This document shows positions 1 through 11,399 of a stretch of 64,000 bases of DNA, piece after piece. Position 1 is the stretch's first letter, and each line of letters starts with the position of its first letter. The notes beneath the pieces were generated by a model. It was not told the origin of the DNA and ran no database searches. It worked only from the letters and a program-made list of their open reading frames with translations. The position numbers and the translations under genes were made by a program. Source of the stretch: Armillaria gallica (taxonomy: Eukaryota; Basidiomycota; Agaricomycetes; Agaricales; Physalacriaceae); the NCBI GenBank assembly GCA_037576215.1, contig JBANDB010000017.1, forward strand, positions 248,001 to 312,000. Reading direction: 5' to 3'.

Positions 1-566
1 GGCCATCTTCGGGCTCTGGGTACGTGTTCCCTCTCTATTGGCGAATGGCTGCCGGAATATCGCCTATGTAGGTCATCAACAAGGCTGGAGGCCTTGTGTA
101 CCAAAGAAACTTTGCAGGTCGGTATACGGTTGTTGTATTGTCCATTGTGCTCATTTCTGTGGTAGATGGTCTGGCCCAGCTGACATCCAATGAGTACCTT
201 GTCCTCGCCGGTACACTGCACGGTATCCACGCTATTACTAGTCGTCTGTCACCGATGGGGTCTAGTTCAGGTGCTCAGGTTATTGAGGGAGAGTCGTTCA
301 AGATGACGATTTTACTCACGGCCACAGGTATGTGTCAGTACTGCTGCTCCATACGCTTCTAAATACGCTTCTAACATTGCATAGGAACGAAATTCGTCCT
401 TTTGACATCCCTGGCAGAGCTCTCAGCAGAAACGACATTGCAGAAAGTGCACGAAGCGTACGCCGACGCCGTGATGAAGAATCCTTTTCACACTCCGGAG
501 ATGCCCATTCGAAGTGAAGGCTTTGACCTCCGAATTAGTTCACTTATCGGCAATGGTCAGCTATAA
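1..566 (+). CDS. TRS23: TRAPP complex subunit Trs23/TRAPPC4 (5' partial)
   Basis: Core subunit of the TRAPP vesicle-tethering complexes, which act as exchange factors for Ypt1/Rab1 at the Golgi. Exons seen are about 1-19, 72-117, 166-327 and 385-566, separated by GT-AG introns of 48-57 bp. The spliced product reads IFGLW, then [17 protein letters not shown], then [11 protein letters not shown], and later an [16 protein letters not shown] stretch. This matches the order in TRAPPC4: an N-terminal VVNKAGGL strand, LTSNEKL, and the MPIRCELFD region near the C-terminus. It lacks the PDZ-like insertion of animal TRAPPC4, as expected for a fungal form. The initiator and perhaps one or two codons lie left of the window. 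Family assignment is firm; exon borders are inferred from phase and sequence only. Confidence 0.88.
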
Positions 567-1718
567 TGACGATGGTAGCATATAACTCTACTCTTTGCTG
601 CGTATTTCTCTATTTTCTAGAGTCTGAGATATACATATCGACAAGCTTTCCAAGTAGATGTCAGCTGCTGCGCCTTCTGCGCGTAGTAACCTGTAGGCGA
701 TGAGCTACTCTGCCTTGCTAGGTGTGGCCCCATCGCATAGCGCCCAGGGCGCAAGCTCTTACAATCGCTAGTCCTAATACCTATTGAACGTGTCAGTTAT
801 CTAGCATATCAAAGACAATTCATCATAAGCTCCGAGTCTTCCACGGTTCTCAGTCAACTTCTCAAATCAACAACGATCACCTCAAAACCGCTCAACAACA
901 CAATCATTTGCTAACGTTCAATAGGTGAGCTGAATTACATGGTCTGGCAACGTTTCAACAGTACGGCTTCGATATCGGAATGAATGAGTTCGAGAATGCG
1001 GAAAAGCGCATTCAAAAGGGATCAGCGTCTGAGCGATAGAGATACCGTGATTGGACATGTTGAAGAACGTACTCCAAACCGATATAGTAGTTAGCTAGGT
1101 AAGAGCGAGACCGATGAATTGAGTGTTTTGGTTGACTTCTCGGATGGTAATCACGACGGCGTCGTAGTGGAGACTTTGGGCGACAGTTCGCTATCGACCT
1201 CGTTGAGCATCTTCCAGAATGGTAAATTGAAGTATTATCCCGACACGTGGAAACGCCTAGTTCATTGGTGAGTTCTCCACCAGTGTACCAAGATACCGAA
1301 CGAGTAGAATATTCTGCAGCATGTTCCCCGCTGGGGTCCACTAAATTGGTTCCTTGGTTATACATCCAGAACACTTCGTCGGGGTCAGTAGAGATATTGC
1401 GTTGAACACACCATTGCACCAATTTTTTATGAACTCGCCAAAGCTTTGCGCTGAGCCAGTCGAATGAACTTTTACCAGGGCTTCTTCAGCTTGCCCAGAA
1501 CCAAAAGAAACGCTACTGGTGGTCGAACAGAGAGAACCCCTTCTGAAGTTGTCCATCATATGATACGACAAGGCAGAAATTGGAAGCCTTTCGAGTAACC
1601 CATGGCTGATCGCATCCACTTGAATCGATACCTTGGTAAAATAATGCATTTAACGTATGCAAGAGAGAATAAACGTACTGATAGAAAAACTAAAACTACA
1701 CCAGGCCGAAAAATACAG
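567..1718. other. intergenic stretch without a supported gene
   Basis: About 1.15 kb between the convergent TRS23 and PRP45 genes. Minus-strand open stretches at 1012-1422 and 1341-1649 overlap in different frames and look like weak coding sequence (for example CTTCAATTTACCATTCTGG read on the minus strand), but I could not join them into a recognisable protein. They may be a decayed gene or chance. No tRNA or repeat was recognised. Confidence 0.4.
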
Positions 1719-3695
1719 TTACTCCCTCTCCGAAGCCTTCTCTAGCTGTTGCCGTTTTCTAGACCCGCCACTACCAGAAGAAGAAAATATTAGTATGGCT
1801 CATGAAAGGTTGGTACCACTTACGCTGCAGTATCCAGCCCTCTCTTTTTGCCAGTCTTCGCTTCATCCAAGAACTGGTTAAGACCAAACACATCACCAGT
1901 ATCCTTCTCGAACTGGACAGGACCCTCCCGAACTTCTTGCTCGTTCGCACCTTCAAACCCAACCTGCACTTGACCCAGGCCGAACCGATCATTGTCCAGA
2001 GCCTTCCCAATACCCTCATCGGTACCACCGCCGAACGAATCATCGTTGCCCTCTGCAATATTGCCTCGAGCTTTGTATATCGCCGCAGCCGCAGTGGAAC
2101 CGTGGAACAGAGGCTTGTCGTAGAGATTGTATGCATCGTCATCAGCGAAGCTTCCCGACAGAGATTCTTGGTTGAATAATCGCGAATCCAACATAGATTC
2201 TTTGGACAATGTTGGCTTTGCAAGACCGAGTGCGACCTTCTCTGAGATATCCCGATTTTGTTGACGAGCAAGCTGCTTGGCACGCTGCTCCGCACCCATG
2301 TTGTTCATCCTCATCTCTCGCTCTCGTTCCCGTCTCTTTTCCTGCCGCATTTCATCACGTATTCTTCGAGCATCCTCGTCCTCGGCACTGTCGTTAGAGT
2401 CGGAATCGCTTTCGCTGTCACTTCCATAGTTGGCCAAAGATGCTTTCATAGCTGCCTGACCCTGAGCAGTTGGTTTGGGAGCAACACCACCACGTTCCTC
2501 TCGTGCCCGTTGCGCAAGCATACGCAAGTTCTCTTCCTTCGAAGCTTTCTCCTTCTGCATCAGTTTCTGCTGCATGAGTGATCGCTGCCGGACTTCCTCG
2601 CGCGCATGTCGGTCCGCGACAAATAGTGCTTCTGAAAATTTGGCGAAGTTGTCGTTAATATGAATCTAAGCGGGGTTAGTTAAGACACAAAATGGATAGT
2701 TTAGTATACTAACATCTTGAAGACCTCGACCATCTGCAGCTAATCGTTTATCCAGCGGAATGGTGAAACCCTTGTTGTTCTTCCAGTTCGAGATACATGG
2801 CGGTATCATCCACTCCTTCTGCTCAGCAGCGGTTGCTTTCCTTGGAGGACTCCTCAATACTGGGGGAGGGGGACTAGGTGGTCCTCTAGGAATCTTCTTG
2901 TGCTTGAATCGGGGCGGCTCCAGAGGATCCTCCACAATTTCCGACATCTTTATTATCCGCTGCTTCAAGCCGTCACCATTTTGTTGCCCCGGTGTATATC
3001 GTATAAACGACGTCTTCCCTTGACTATCTGGAACGTTTTTCGGTTGTGCGGCTTTGATTTTTCCGTTGACAAGCTTTTCAAGGGCCGCGCGCGTTTTGTC
3101 TGCGGTCGCCTGGACTTCCTCTTCAGATGGGCGGTCCATTGTGCGGTCTGAGTCCTCAAGGTCTTTGCGGTGGAGAAGAGGGACGAGATCTTTGAATTGG
3201 GATTGAATACGCTTGTCGGGTCGTTGCCCTTGTTGAGCAATTGCATCGTAACGGACGTTGCCTTCGCTGTCAACCTGCAATGCTAGTGTGTTCCCTGACG
3301 AAGCCTGAACTAGATGAGATATACCATTTCACAAAAATAAATAGAGACACACCTTCTTCCGGCCCATCTCCAACGGATACTGCGCTACATGACACTCCGG
3401 ATACGCACCACCATCGTCTGGCCGACAATCAGTACGGGGGGAATCGCCAGCAAGATCGACGTACCGTAATCCTCTGGTCTAGTGGGCTTCCATCCTTGAC
3501 GCTGTCCATACGGCGGAACGGGAATACGTGTAGATATTACTTGTTGCGATTGTGAAGGGGCAGAAGGCCGAACGATGTCTTCCTCATCGTCAGAAACAAC
3601 GGCCTCGTAAACAGGTTTTGGAAGTATCCTAGTTAATCTCTTTAGTGGAGACCAATATCGAAAAAGGAAAAGACTGACGCAGCGAGAGCAGCCAT
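1719..3695 (-). CDS. PRP45: pre-mRNA-processing protein 45 (SNW1/SKIP family)
   Basis: Spliceosomal SNW-domain protein that joins the activated spliceosome and, in animals, also acts as a transcription co-regulator. Six exons: 3679-3695, 3465-3628, 3353-3417, 2714-3304, 1824-2665 and 1719-1770, adding to 1731 nt or 576 residues. The SNW signature PPRFKHKKIPRGPPSPPPP and IPPCISNWKNNKG followed by TIPLDKRLAADGRGLQ is unmistakable. Upstream is a VAQYPLEMGRKK block matching SKIP. The C-terminal third is charged and rich in Asp, Ser, Arg and Glu, as in the family. The first coding exon is only 17 bp (MAALAA split by an intron), and it was chosen because it restores frame and follows a good GTCAGT donor. 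A short last exon adds a basic tail beyond an in-frame stop in the retained intron. Divergent from the gene at 4038. Confidence 0.95.
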
Positions 3696-4037
3696 GAAGG
3701 GAGTGCAGAACTTGTAAGCCGGGTGGCAGTGCTGACAAGCTGTTGATAGCTGTTTGTTTGAAGCACGTGGACAATCTCACGAATCTAACGTAAGCCCTTG
3801 ATCGATCCTGTACATAAGTGCCGAGGGACAAGAATGTAATCATAGAAAGTAAATTATCATGCCACTTACAGCGATTTTGTGTCATTGAATATTATCTATT
3901 GAAATTTTGAGTCCCAGAAGCGTCCGACGAGTGTCCGACGTATCATTGATCACATGATCGTCGTATAGCCACTCAGAGTCACCGGTTGACGACCATCCAC
4001 CATCTTCCTGGCCTGCATCTTTCCTTCGTAAAACTGG
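3696..4037. promoter_or_regulatory. divergent promoter region between PRP45 and the 4038 gene
   Basis: This 342 bp gap separates two divergently transcribed start codons, so it must hold both promoters. A GTCCGACG direct repeat occurs near 3925-3942. No clear TATA box or CCAAT box was found. Inference from layout only. Confidence 0.4.
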
Positions 4038-5225
4038 ATGCCGGAACGCCTCCCTCTCGAACTCCTTAAGTGTACCGTCTCGTCGCCATATCTACCGGAG
4101 TTTCATCGTCTCATCCAGTCCAGTGACACTCAGCCCACGTCTTTGTCTCGAGAAGTGAAGCCAGGCCTTAGTTATGGTAGTACCCTTTACTAAGGACTTT
4201 TCTTAGCTCGATGGCCTAGAACACTCCTGGGGTCTTCGCCGCGGGGATATCAACGCATATTTCGATACGGACGACAATACCTTGCGGTGTATGTCGTTTG
4301 GCGGCAATTATCCCGACTAGTTCTAAGACAAATTGCAGTGGATTCTTCCTTGATTGATTCGTTCAAAGAGTCTAATTGGATTTTGTCTCCGGTGGGAGAA
4401 ACTTTCGACTGTATTGTTGACTGCTATAATCACAACCTCAAGAGGAATGCTCCTAACCGTATACCCTTCTACGAAGTAAACTACAACATCATTTTCCTTG
4501 TGAGTAGCTCATTTGCATCTCAGATATGTCCTCTTGCGACAGAGTACGAATACACCATAATGCCCCTTCGCCCGATTCGCCCGATATTTGGCAAAACTTC
4601 CTCTGGTGACATTGTCTCCTTCGCCGATCCGTTCAATGATCTCGTGGTTACATCGAGAGCGAACCCGTTCTTTGTAGCAGCACTTGCTTCTCGCTACATT
4701 AGATTTGCAATGGAGACTCCTGTTTACTCAACGATAGCATCGAAACTCCTGCAACTATCTCTCGGATCACATGCTCTAGCGCCGCTCAAGTTCTATGAGG
4801 GGAGCCGGCAAGGAGACTTCGGCCGAGAGCTGCCACACTGTTACCGCAACCTACCGCAGTTTACCTCAGAGAAATCGAATTTCCGCCTCCCCGCACTCAC
4901 TGACCCCTCTTCGTCCGAATGTATCCGACCCTTTAAACGCAGCAAAGAGGATTTGTCTGAAGAAGATGACGAGGGAAAGTATCGAGAGCGCAATTCCGTG
5001 AATGTATTCAAGTGGATGCAAGATACAAAGCCATCAGATTTGGTACCTAATACTGGAAACGACGAGGAGATTGGTGGTTACGCTCTTGAGACGCCTCGAG
5101 AAATTGTGGGGAAAATTCCAACAGATGCAGATGCGATGTGGCGGGAGCTAGTAGAGGAAACGGGAGCTGGCAGTCATGTACATATTCTAAAACGCAAACG
5201 GTCACCTCGTCGGTCACTGTCATAA
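4038..5225 (+). CDS. hypothetical protein, 348 residues, no family recognised
   Basis: Four exons fit: 4038-4154, 4207-4286, 4328-4475 and 4524-5225 (1047 nt with stop). All junctions are GT-AG and in phase; intron 2 is short at 41 nt. The start MPERLPLELLKC was chosen because it is the first ATG that keeps frame through the splice sites. The middle contains a conserved-looking block with PFNDLVVTSRANPFFV, reminiscent of uncharacterised Agaricomycete proteins, but I cannot name a domain. The C-terminal 120 residues are charged, with an acidic SEEDDEG patch and a basic KRKRSPRRS tail that could be a nuclear localisation signal. No signal peptide or membrane segment. Coding status is well supported by the long last exon; function is unknown. 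Confidence 0.7.
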
Positions 5226-5365
5226 TATTATCTCTAAGCCTATCTTTTTTATTCGTGTTTTGTGAATCCGGATGTAACGCCTGTCGGATTCTCTGACTGA
5301 ATCTCTCAGGTGTACATCTGATAGTTTATCCAAAAGTTGGCAATAAGCACTCATTCACGGGCGGC

Positions 5366-6655
5366 GATGTCCAGATTTGGACGATCTATGTTTCCACCAC
5401 CTTCCACTGACGCAGACTCTTCAATACGTTCCACGGACTCCGATGCTGCGCTCGCTAAGTTATCTGCAGTTCAAAAGCAATACCTTAGTGATCCTTACAT
5501 CCAATACTTCGTTCCTCGTGCTCATCTCCAACCCGCTCGGCCGCCTTTGATTAACATTGGAACCTACGTCCGCACTGCGGCTATCGATGATCTCGTCAAT
5601 CAGTGGCTTTCTCTATCCCATGACGAAGGAAAACAGTGTCAGATAGTGAGCCTTGGGGCAGGCAGTGATACGCGATATTGGCGAATTGCGGTACGTCAGA
5701 ACCGTTTTTATGATACCTTGATTGATTAAAGATCGGTCAGTAGGCAGGACCTCAGAAGGATGCCCTATCTACCTATATAGAGATTGATTTTCCTGAAATA
5801 ACAAGCAAGAAAGCGATGGCAATCCGGAAGAGTAAACAGTTGAGCGCTGTATTGGGCAACCCAGCCGATGTTAAAGTCTGTCAGTGGGTCCTATACATTG
5901 TCGCGTTTCGTAACATATTCACCCTGCATCAGCCGGTGGAGGAACTGCTCTTCATGCTTCCAAGTACCACCTTTTACCTGCCGACCTTAGACTCTCCCCG
6001 CAAGATGCTTTGGGTCCTCTTCTAACACAGGACTCGGAACCTTTACTCTCGCCCTCACTCCCGACACTCTTACTTTTCGAATGTGTTCTTGTGTACATGT
6101 CACCATCTGCCTCCTCGTCTCTTCTCAAGTGGTTCTTGCATTACTTCTCCCAGTCTGGCAACAACGGTTTTCTTGGGACTATCGTATACGAAATGTTTGG
6201 TCTTCAAGACTCTTTTGGCCGCGTGATGGTTGACAATCTCAAAGTAGTGTTATTTCTCTATGATATTTGCGTTCAAACGTTGATGTCCCTTCTTTCAGGC
6301 ACGTAATGTCTCTCTTCCCGGGGCAGAACCGTATTCCGCCGTTGGAACACTTCCCACTCGTTTTACCGGCATCGGATATACAGCTGCTCGAGCACTTACA
6401 CTTCGAGACATCCGTCTTCAATACATCAGTCGGGCAGAATTGAACAGGTAATTTCTGCTTTTCCAGAAATTGCTTCCTAAGCTCATTGGTATACGCAGGA
6501 TGTCGACTCTCGAGTTCCTGGATGAGGTGGAAGAATTAGATCTGGTCCTTAACCATTACGCTATTACGTGGGGCCTCTGGCATCCTGGGACCGAAACAAA
6601 AGCATCGTGGGGTATGTGGGGTCTCAAGACGCAGCTCAGTCCTGGAAATACTTGA
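5366..6655 (+). CDS. PPM1: leucine carboxyl methyltransferase 1 (PP2A methyltransferase)
   Basis: SAM-dependent enzyme that methylates the C-terminal leucine carboxylate of the PP2A catalytic subunit, which promotes assembly with regulatory B subunits. Five exons: 5366-5690, 5744-5879, 5933-6243, 6299-6447 and 6500-6655, giving 1077 nt or 358 residues, normal for the family. Visible hallmarks are the N-terminal YLSDPYIQYFVP, the SAM-binding VSLGAGSDTRYWR, EIDFPEI with the acidic cofactor-binding residue, LLFECVLVYM in the second motif, and the C-terminal LNHYAITWGLW. The start at 5366 (MSRFGRSMFPPP) is preferred over an upstream in-frame ATG at 5337. It converges on the RdRP gene with only 86 bp between stop codons. 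TAP42, another PP2A partner, lies 7 kb downstream. Confidence 0.95.
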
Positions 6656-6741
6656 TTACACGATTGACAATAGCGAAGCAGTATAGAAAGAAGTATGAAT
6701 CCAACAAAATCATATGCGACTACGGATACAGTAAGATGCTT

Positions 6742-9700
6742 TCATTCGCCTGGCCTGATGTCAACACTGAGCTTCTCAAAACATTCGAATATCACTCCCA
6801 AGGCAATCAAACCAAAACTCTTTGCCCCAAATTCGCCCGAATGGCGGAGACTGTAGTCCCAGGCGTCCCATGCAGGTCGAAGTGCGTCTCTGTACGTCTC
6901 TGGGAGGATCTCTTCCTTGGAATCAAGTTGGGGGCCGGTGAGACATAGCAAGCTTTGTTTCACGTCCTTCACAAGCTGCGAAGCATGACCACGCATGCGC
7001 CACATACGATCCTTCCTCCACCTCCTTTGCGTGCACTTGGCTAGAATCGTCCCCACGACGACTTCGGCTTCCAACAATCTGACCCCTGGAGTGTCTGAGA
7101 GCGTGTGCGTGGCACAGATGTACCGTAATTCACTTTCATACTGGCGGAAGAGGGTTACCGTTTCGCGAGACTCGCCGTCAGGTTCAATGTATGGCCAAAT
7201 TTGGTGCTGAATGTAAGTCCTGAGTGTCATCGACAAAGTATCCGTGGAAAGCGGTGAAACAGAGTGCTTGTCTGAAGTAGACGTGTCAGAGGGCAGCATC
7301 TCAGGATTCGTCCATTTGATAGAACGGAACATGTGTCCAAGGGCCCGAGTTGACTCATAGTAATCTGTCGAGCGTGGATCGACCACCTCAGCGGCATGCC
7401 AGTCGGGTTTGCACCGAATAAGCGTGCGCGGTAGGTTGTCATTATCAATGTCAACGGCAATTCCTTGCTTAGGATAGTCGACGGCCTACAAACAGCTCTT
7501 AGTAGAACCCCCAAAAATTGACCAAGCCTGACCGACCTGGGCGCAAAGCCCTGCTAACCATTCGCAGTCTTTGTCATAGATTCCGTCCTGAGATAAAACG
7601 TAAGCGGGCAGCAACAGTCAAACACGTGAAAAATACCTACAGACGATTGATCTGTATCATGCAGGGGGGGTTAGATAACATCGAAGCACGTCTTTGGCAT
7701 TGAGCGCACCAGCTATAACGAGCAATCTATCTGACAACAGACCCTACCGAAAAGTTATACAGATGAACAAACTTTCCTGTCGAGACAAAAAACACACCAG
7801 AACATCTGAGATGATGTATTCAACAATGAAGTCGGCGATGTCATTGACACCACATTCTCTCGGGTTACCGTCTCCATCCAGAGCGATTTTAGTCCCTGCG
7901 CTAGCATAAGACGCAGCTTCATCAATAACTGGAGGCATGAGATCCGGGTTGGGGACAACGTCGTAGATATCACTGGTTACACAGTACGCGATTAGCAACG
8001 ACAAGATTCTGGAACGAACGCGACGAACCCGTCCAAGTCGCCACCGCCAAGCTTTGACGCCAAGGACCTCCCGCCTACAGTTTTGTTCAGAAGCTTGTTT
8101 CGGCCCGGCCAGAAGGAACCTACCGACGGATGGAAGGACGACCGCGTTGCGGATATGGGAAAAGGCGCAGAACTTGTTATCAGGGGGCTTGACACCTATA
8201 ACTTGTTGTACTATTATTGATGGGTGTCAGAAAATGTGGCCATTGAAACGTTAATAACTACTCACTGTCTCCTGGATGAACCACCGGGCTGCGAGATATA
8301 GTGCAGGGACCCACAATCCACTCCGGCTCATCTCCGGGGCGCTTCTGAACGCAAGCTGTAATGTAGAATAAGATGGGTATCGGCGAGCGTGCTCCAAATA
8401 TCAGTGACTGACCATAAATTTCATTCTGTTTCAAGGTGAAAACGTTCTCGTATCCTCTTTGTTCGTACGCTGGCCCTTCATCTGGCACACCGACTAGCAG
8501 ATAGCTTCCAGGAATTGGGATTCTTGCTGAATGTTTGACTTCTCGCAATAGGTCGATTTTGGCCACTTGACGTAGTTGTTTCAAGAAGGGCGTATCGATG
8601 CCGGGAGTACGTCCCTGAGGGTGAAGGTCGAAGCCTAGGGTGGAAATTTTATCAAGTATATATGATAATCGATATTGGGAGCCTAGGGAGTGATCCTTGA
8701 GAATACTGTTGAAGTCCTTTATGGAGTCATCGATAGTCAAAATATCAGCGACCGCATTATCCTGCAATTCTTGGAAGCTGTCCCTTCTAACTTGCTTGTC
8801 CTCCAATATCATCACCAACGGCCTCAATGTAAGGTGTCAACATTCGGTGATAAAGAACGAAGGGATTCTCTGACCTGTTGAGATATGAAGTATTAGGTCT
8901 ATCGAAAGCCCGAGCAATCTCTATATCTGCTTCCTTCAATCGAGAGTCTTCGAATTTTCTCATGCTAGGCCTCAGCTTCATCCTGATACCGTCAGGGTCG
9001 TGGTCAAGTTCAGGATCAACTGCAACGACGCCTTTGTATCCCATGAAACGGATTTGATACTGCATGCGTCATTCAGCACTACAACATCGTAAAACCAACA
9101 ACAGTAAGACACTCACAACAGAAGGCTTAACAGCGTTTTCACCGTTATCTCGACGACCTTTGCAAAGACATGCCCAGATCTCATCTCCAAGAGATTTGGA
9201 TATCGTGCCCGCGCCATCAGTATGCAAGTATTGACCTTTGGCCAAATTCTCTTCCGTGCCCATATCGTCCATCTCCGTCCATTCCTCACGCTTGACTTTG
9301 ACAGAAGGATCCGTCGCAGTGAAAGCCTGGCCAATCCTAGCTGCCCACTTGGAAGGCTGAGTCATGAGTTTTGTGCCCTTAAAGTCCCCGATAGAGTGCC
9401 GAATGTACTCCGCGGTAACATAGAATATGTCTTTAGTATCCGGGTCCTGGTATCGGAAAGGGTTGATGAACCATACTGCATGCTCGCGTAATGCTGAGGA
9501 AGAATAGGCTAGGAATTCAAATCTTCGGCCTCCCAGCTCAAACCCTTCCTTCAAGGTGCGACCTACTCGCTCACGAACAAAAGACGCCCCATCGACCGCG
9601 CGATCCCACCGATATGACAGTCTATCTTCATCGCGAAAGTCTACACGAATAAAATGTTCTTCATATTCGGCGTACTTTCTGATAATACGATTGGATTGGG

Positions 9701-11123
9701 TGGCATAAGGGCCTTCCAGAATCATGCGAGTCGGCGCAAAGGTGACATGGCAGCACAGGAAATGTCCTGAGGAGAGTCTTTGTTTGCGGTACACGAACTT
9801 CCGGTTGACACGACGGAAGCAATCCAGAGGGGATTCACGGGCATCACGATCTTCTAGAGCTTCGCCGAAGCTCCGCAAGAGACTGCCAACGTAGTCATCC
9901 TTCTGACTAGGATGCTGGCGACAAGCTTCCTTCACAAGGGGTATGAGGGTCTCGACATCGGGCGTGAGGAGTAGACAATTGTGAAGTAATAACTCCAGTT
10001 GGAACGCGATGGGCCAACTAAAGGTCTGAATGTCCTTTCGCAATCTCCAAAGTCGTTTTTGCTCGAAGAATCCCTGTTTGGAAGCTTCCAGGTTCCAGGG
10101 TCCTGTAAAAGAGATGATAAGATTGGTCGCTATCCCAGCCACGACGCAGAGGTTCTTGAACTGCTCGATGACATCACAATTCGGATCGCTGTACAGGAGC
10201 AATCGCAGATGTTGGGCGTATTGTGAAATGGCTGCATGCCCTGGATGGAGAGAGCCGACACGGCGCTTGTAATTCTTCTTATCAAATTGGTCATCGCCTG
10301 TGAATGACCTGTGCAAGTCGATACCTTCAAAGACGGGAGGTGTTATGGTGTCAAAGCATATATCTGAGAGATGTTAGAAATACCACACTAAGGAGCACGA
10401 TCTATGAAAAAAGCGTACAAGGTTTGCCATCATAACCGAGAGCTATCTTGTTGATGCTAGAGAAACTGATGGCAATTGTTTGTCCTTCGGTTTCTGTAGT
10501 TTCGTTTCCAAGCTTAGGAACGAGGTCAAACGTAAGAATGCCGTATAAATGCAAGAATGACTGACAGTGATACGAATCAGCTTGTGGTCGTATTCAAACT
10601 TCAACCAGGCGGCACTGTTCACGGCGTAGTCACGCTCCCACTCAATTGAGTACGCACGCGACGCAAGTCGCTGTTTGGGGGAAGTGGGGTACGAAGGGCG
10701 ATAATATGCACCGAATTGAACGACGTCAACACGGATCCTCATGTCCAGCTGCCGGCACTTATCCTCCCACTCCTCTTCAATATCAGGATTGATGAAGGGC
10801 GTCCTTTGCAGCGTCAAAGCGACATAGTCGCGAACAGTACCCTTCGGATACATCTTGATTTTCTTGTTTTTAATCCGTATAGGAGTTTCCTTCGCCCAAT
10901 TCAGGAACTTTCGGCCAATAGCCTGTGTGGGAAGCTCTAAAAAGCCGGTACCGTCGTTGCGAACACCGCCCATTTTGCTCGGGTTCAGCTTAACATTGAA
11001 GTTGAGGGGACGTTCATTCTCGTCTACAGGGTGAAACTCGTCGGAATGAAGGACCTCGGCCAGTGATCTGGTGACGTCCCATTCATTGACGGTGGTTGGA
11101 AGAAAGTGCAGAGCGATATTCAT
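6742..11123 (-). CDS. cellular RNA-dependent RNA polymerase (QDE-1/RDR family)
   Basis: Makes double-stranded RNA from aberrant transcripts in fungal RNA silencing (quelling). Twelve exons fit without a break: 10574-11123, 10419-10493, 9117-10363, 8875-9059, 8266-8822, 8124-8195, 8029-8074, 7798-7972, 7710-7743, 7641-7651, 7537-7587 and 6742-7485. They total 3747 nt or 1248 residues. The catalytic DLDGD metal-binding motif is assembled across the intron after 8029 (GGGDLDG then DIYDVVP). Around it are the typical HPGD...NAVVLPSVG block and the downstream LLSDRLLVIADQ and QAVDYPKQG motifs. Exon 10 is an 11-nt microexon required to keep frame. The start MNIALHFLPTT at 11123 was chosen over an upstream Met at about 11177. 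It diverges from MTHFR with a 276 bp shared promoter. This is the eukaryotic RDR fold, not a viral replicase. Apparently intact. Confidence 0.95.
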
Positions 11124-11399
11124 GGCGAATGGGGGGGAGATGGTGAGAGTTGATAAGAGACCAAAGGCGACATGCACTAAGCGCCGTCAAGGAAGTAATC
11201 GATACATCATAAAGATACCGGAAACAAACAAAGGCAACAGTTGAACAAAGGACGACAAAGGAAGCGAATTCGAATTCGTGCAGTGCGTGCAGTCTGTGAC
11301 ATGAGCGAAGTGTGACCTAGCACGTGACTGGTGACATACGTAGGAAACTATTTCTATTACAGCGACCTATCCCATTTTCCGACCACCATCATCCTAAGG

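Noticed and set aside
1012..1649. A minus-strand gene from the two overlapping frames
   Set aside because: The frames disagree, no splice joins them, and the product matches no family known to me.
6742..11123. RNA-dependent RNA polymerase as an integrated viral gene
   Set aside because: It has the cellular DLDGD motif, 12 exons and full eukaryotic RDR architecture; viral replicases have a GDD palm and no introns.
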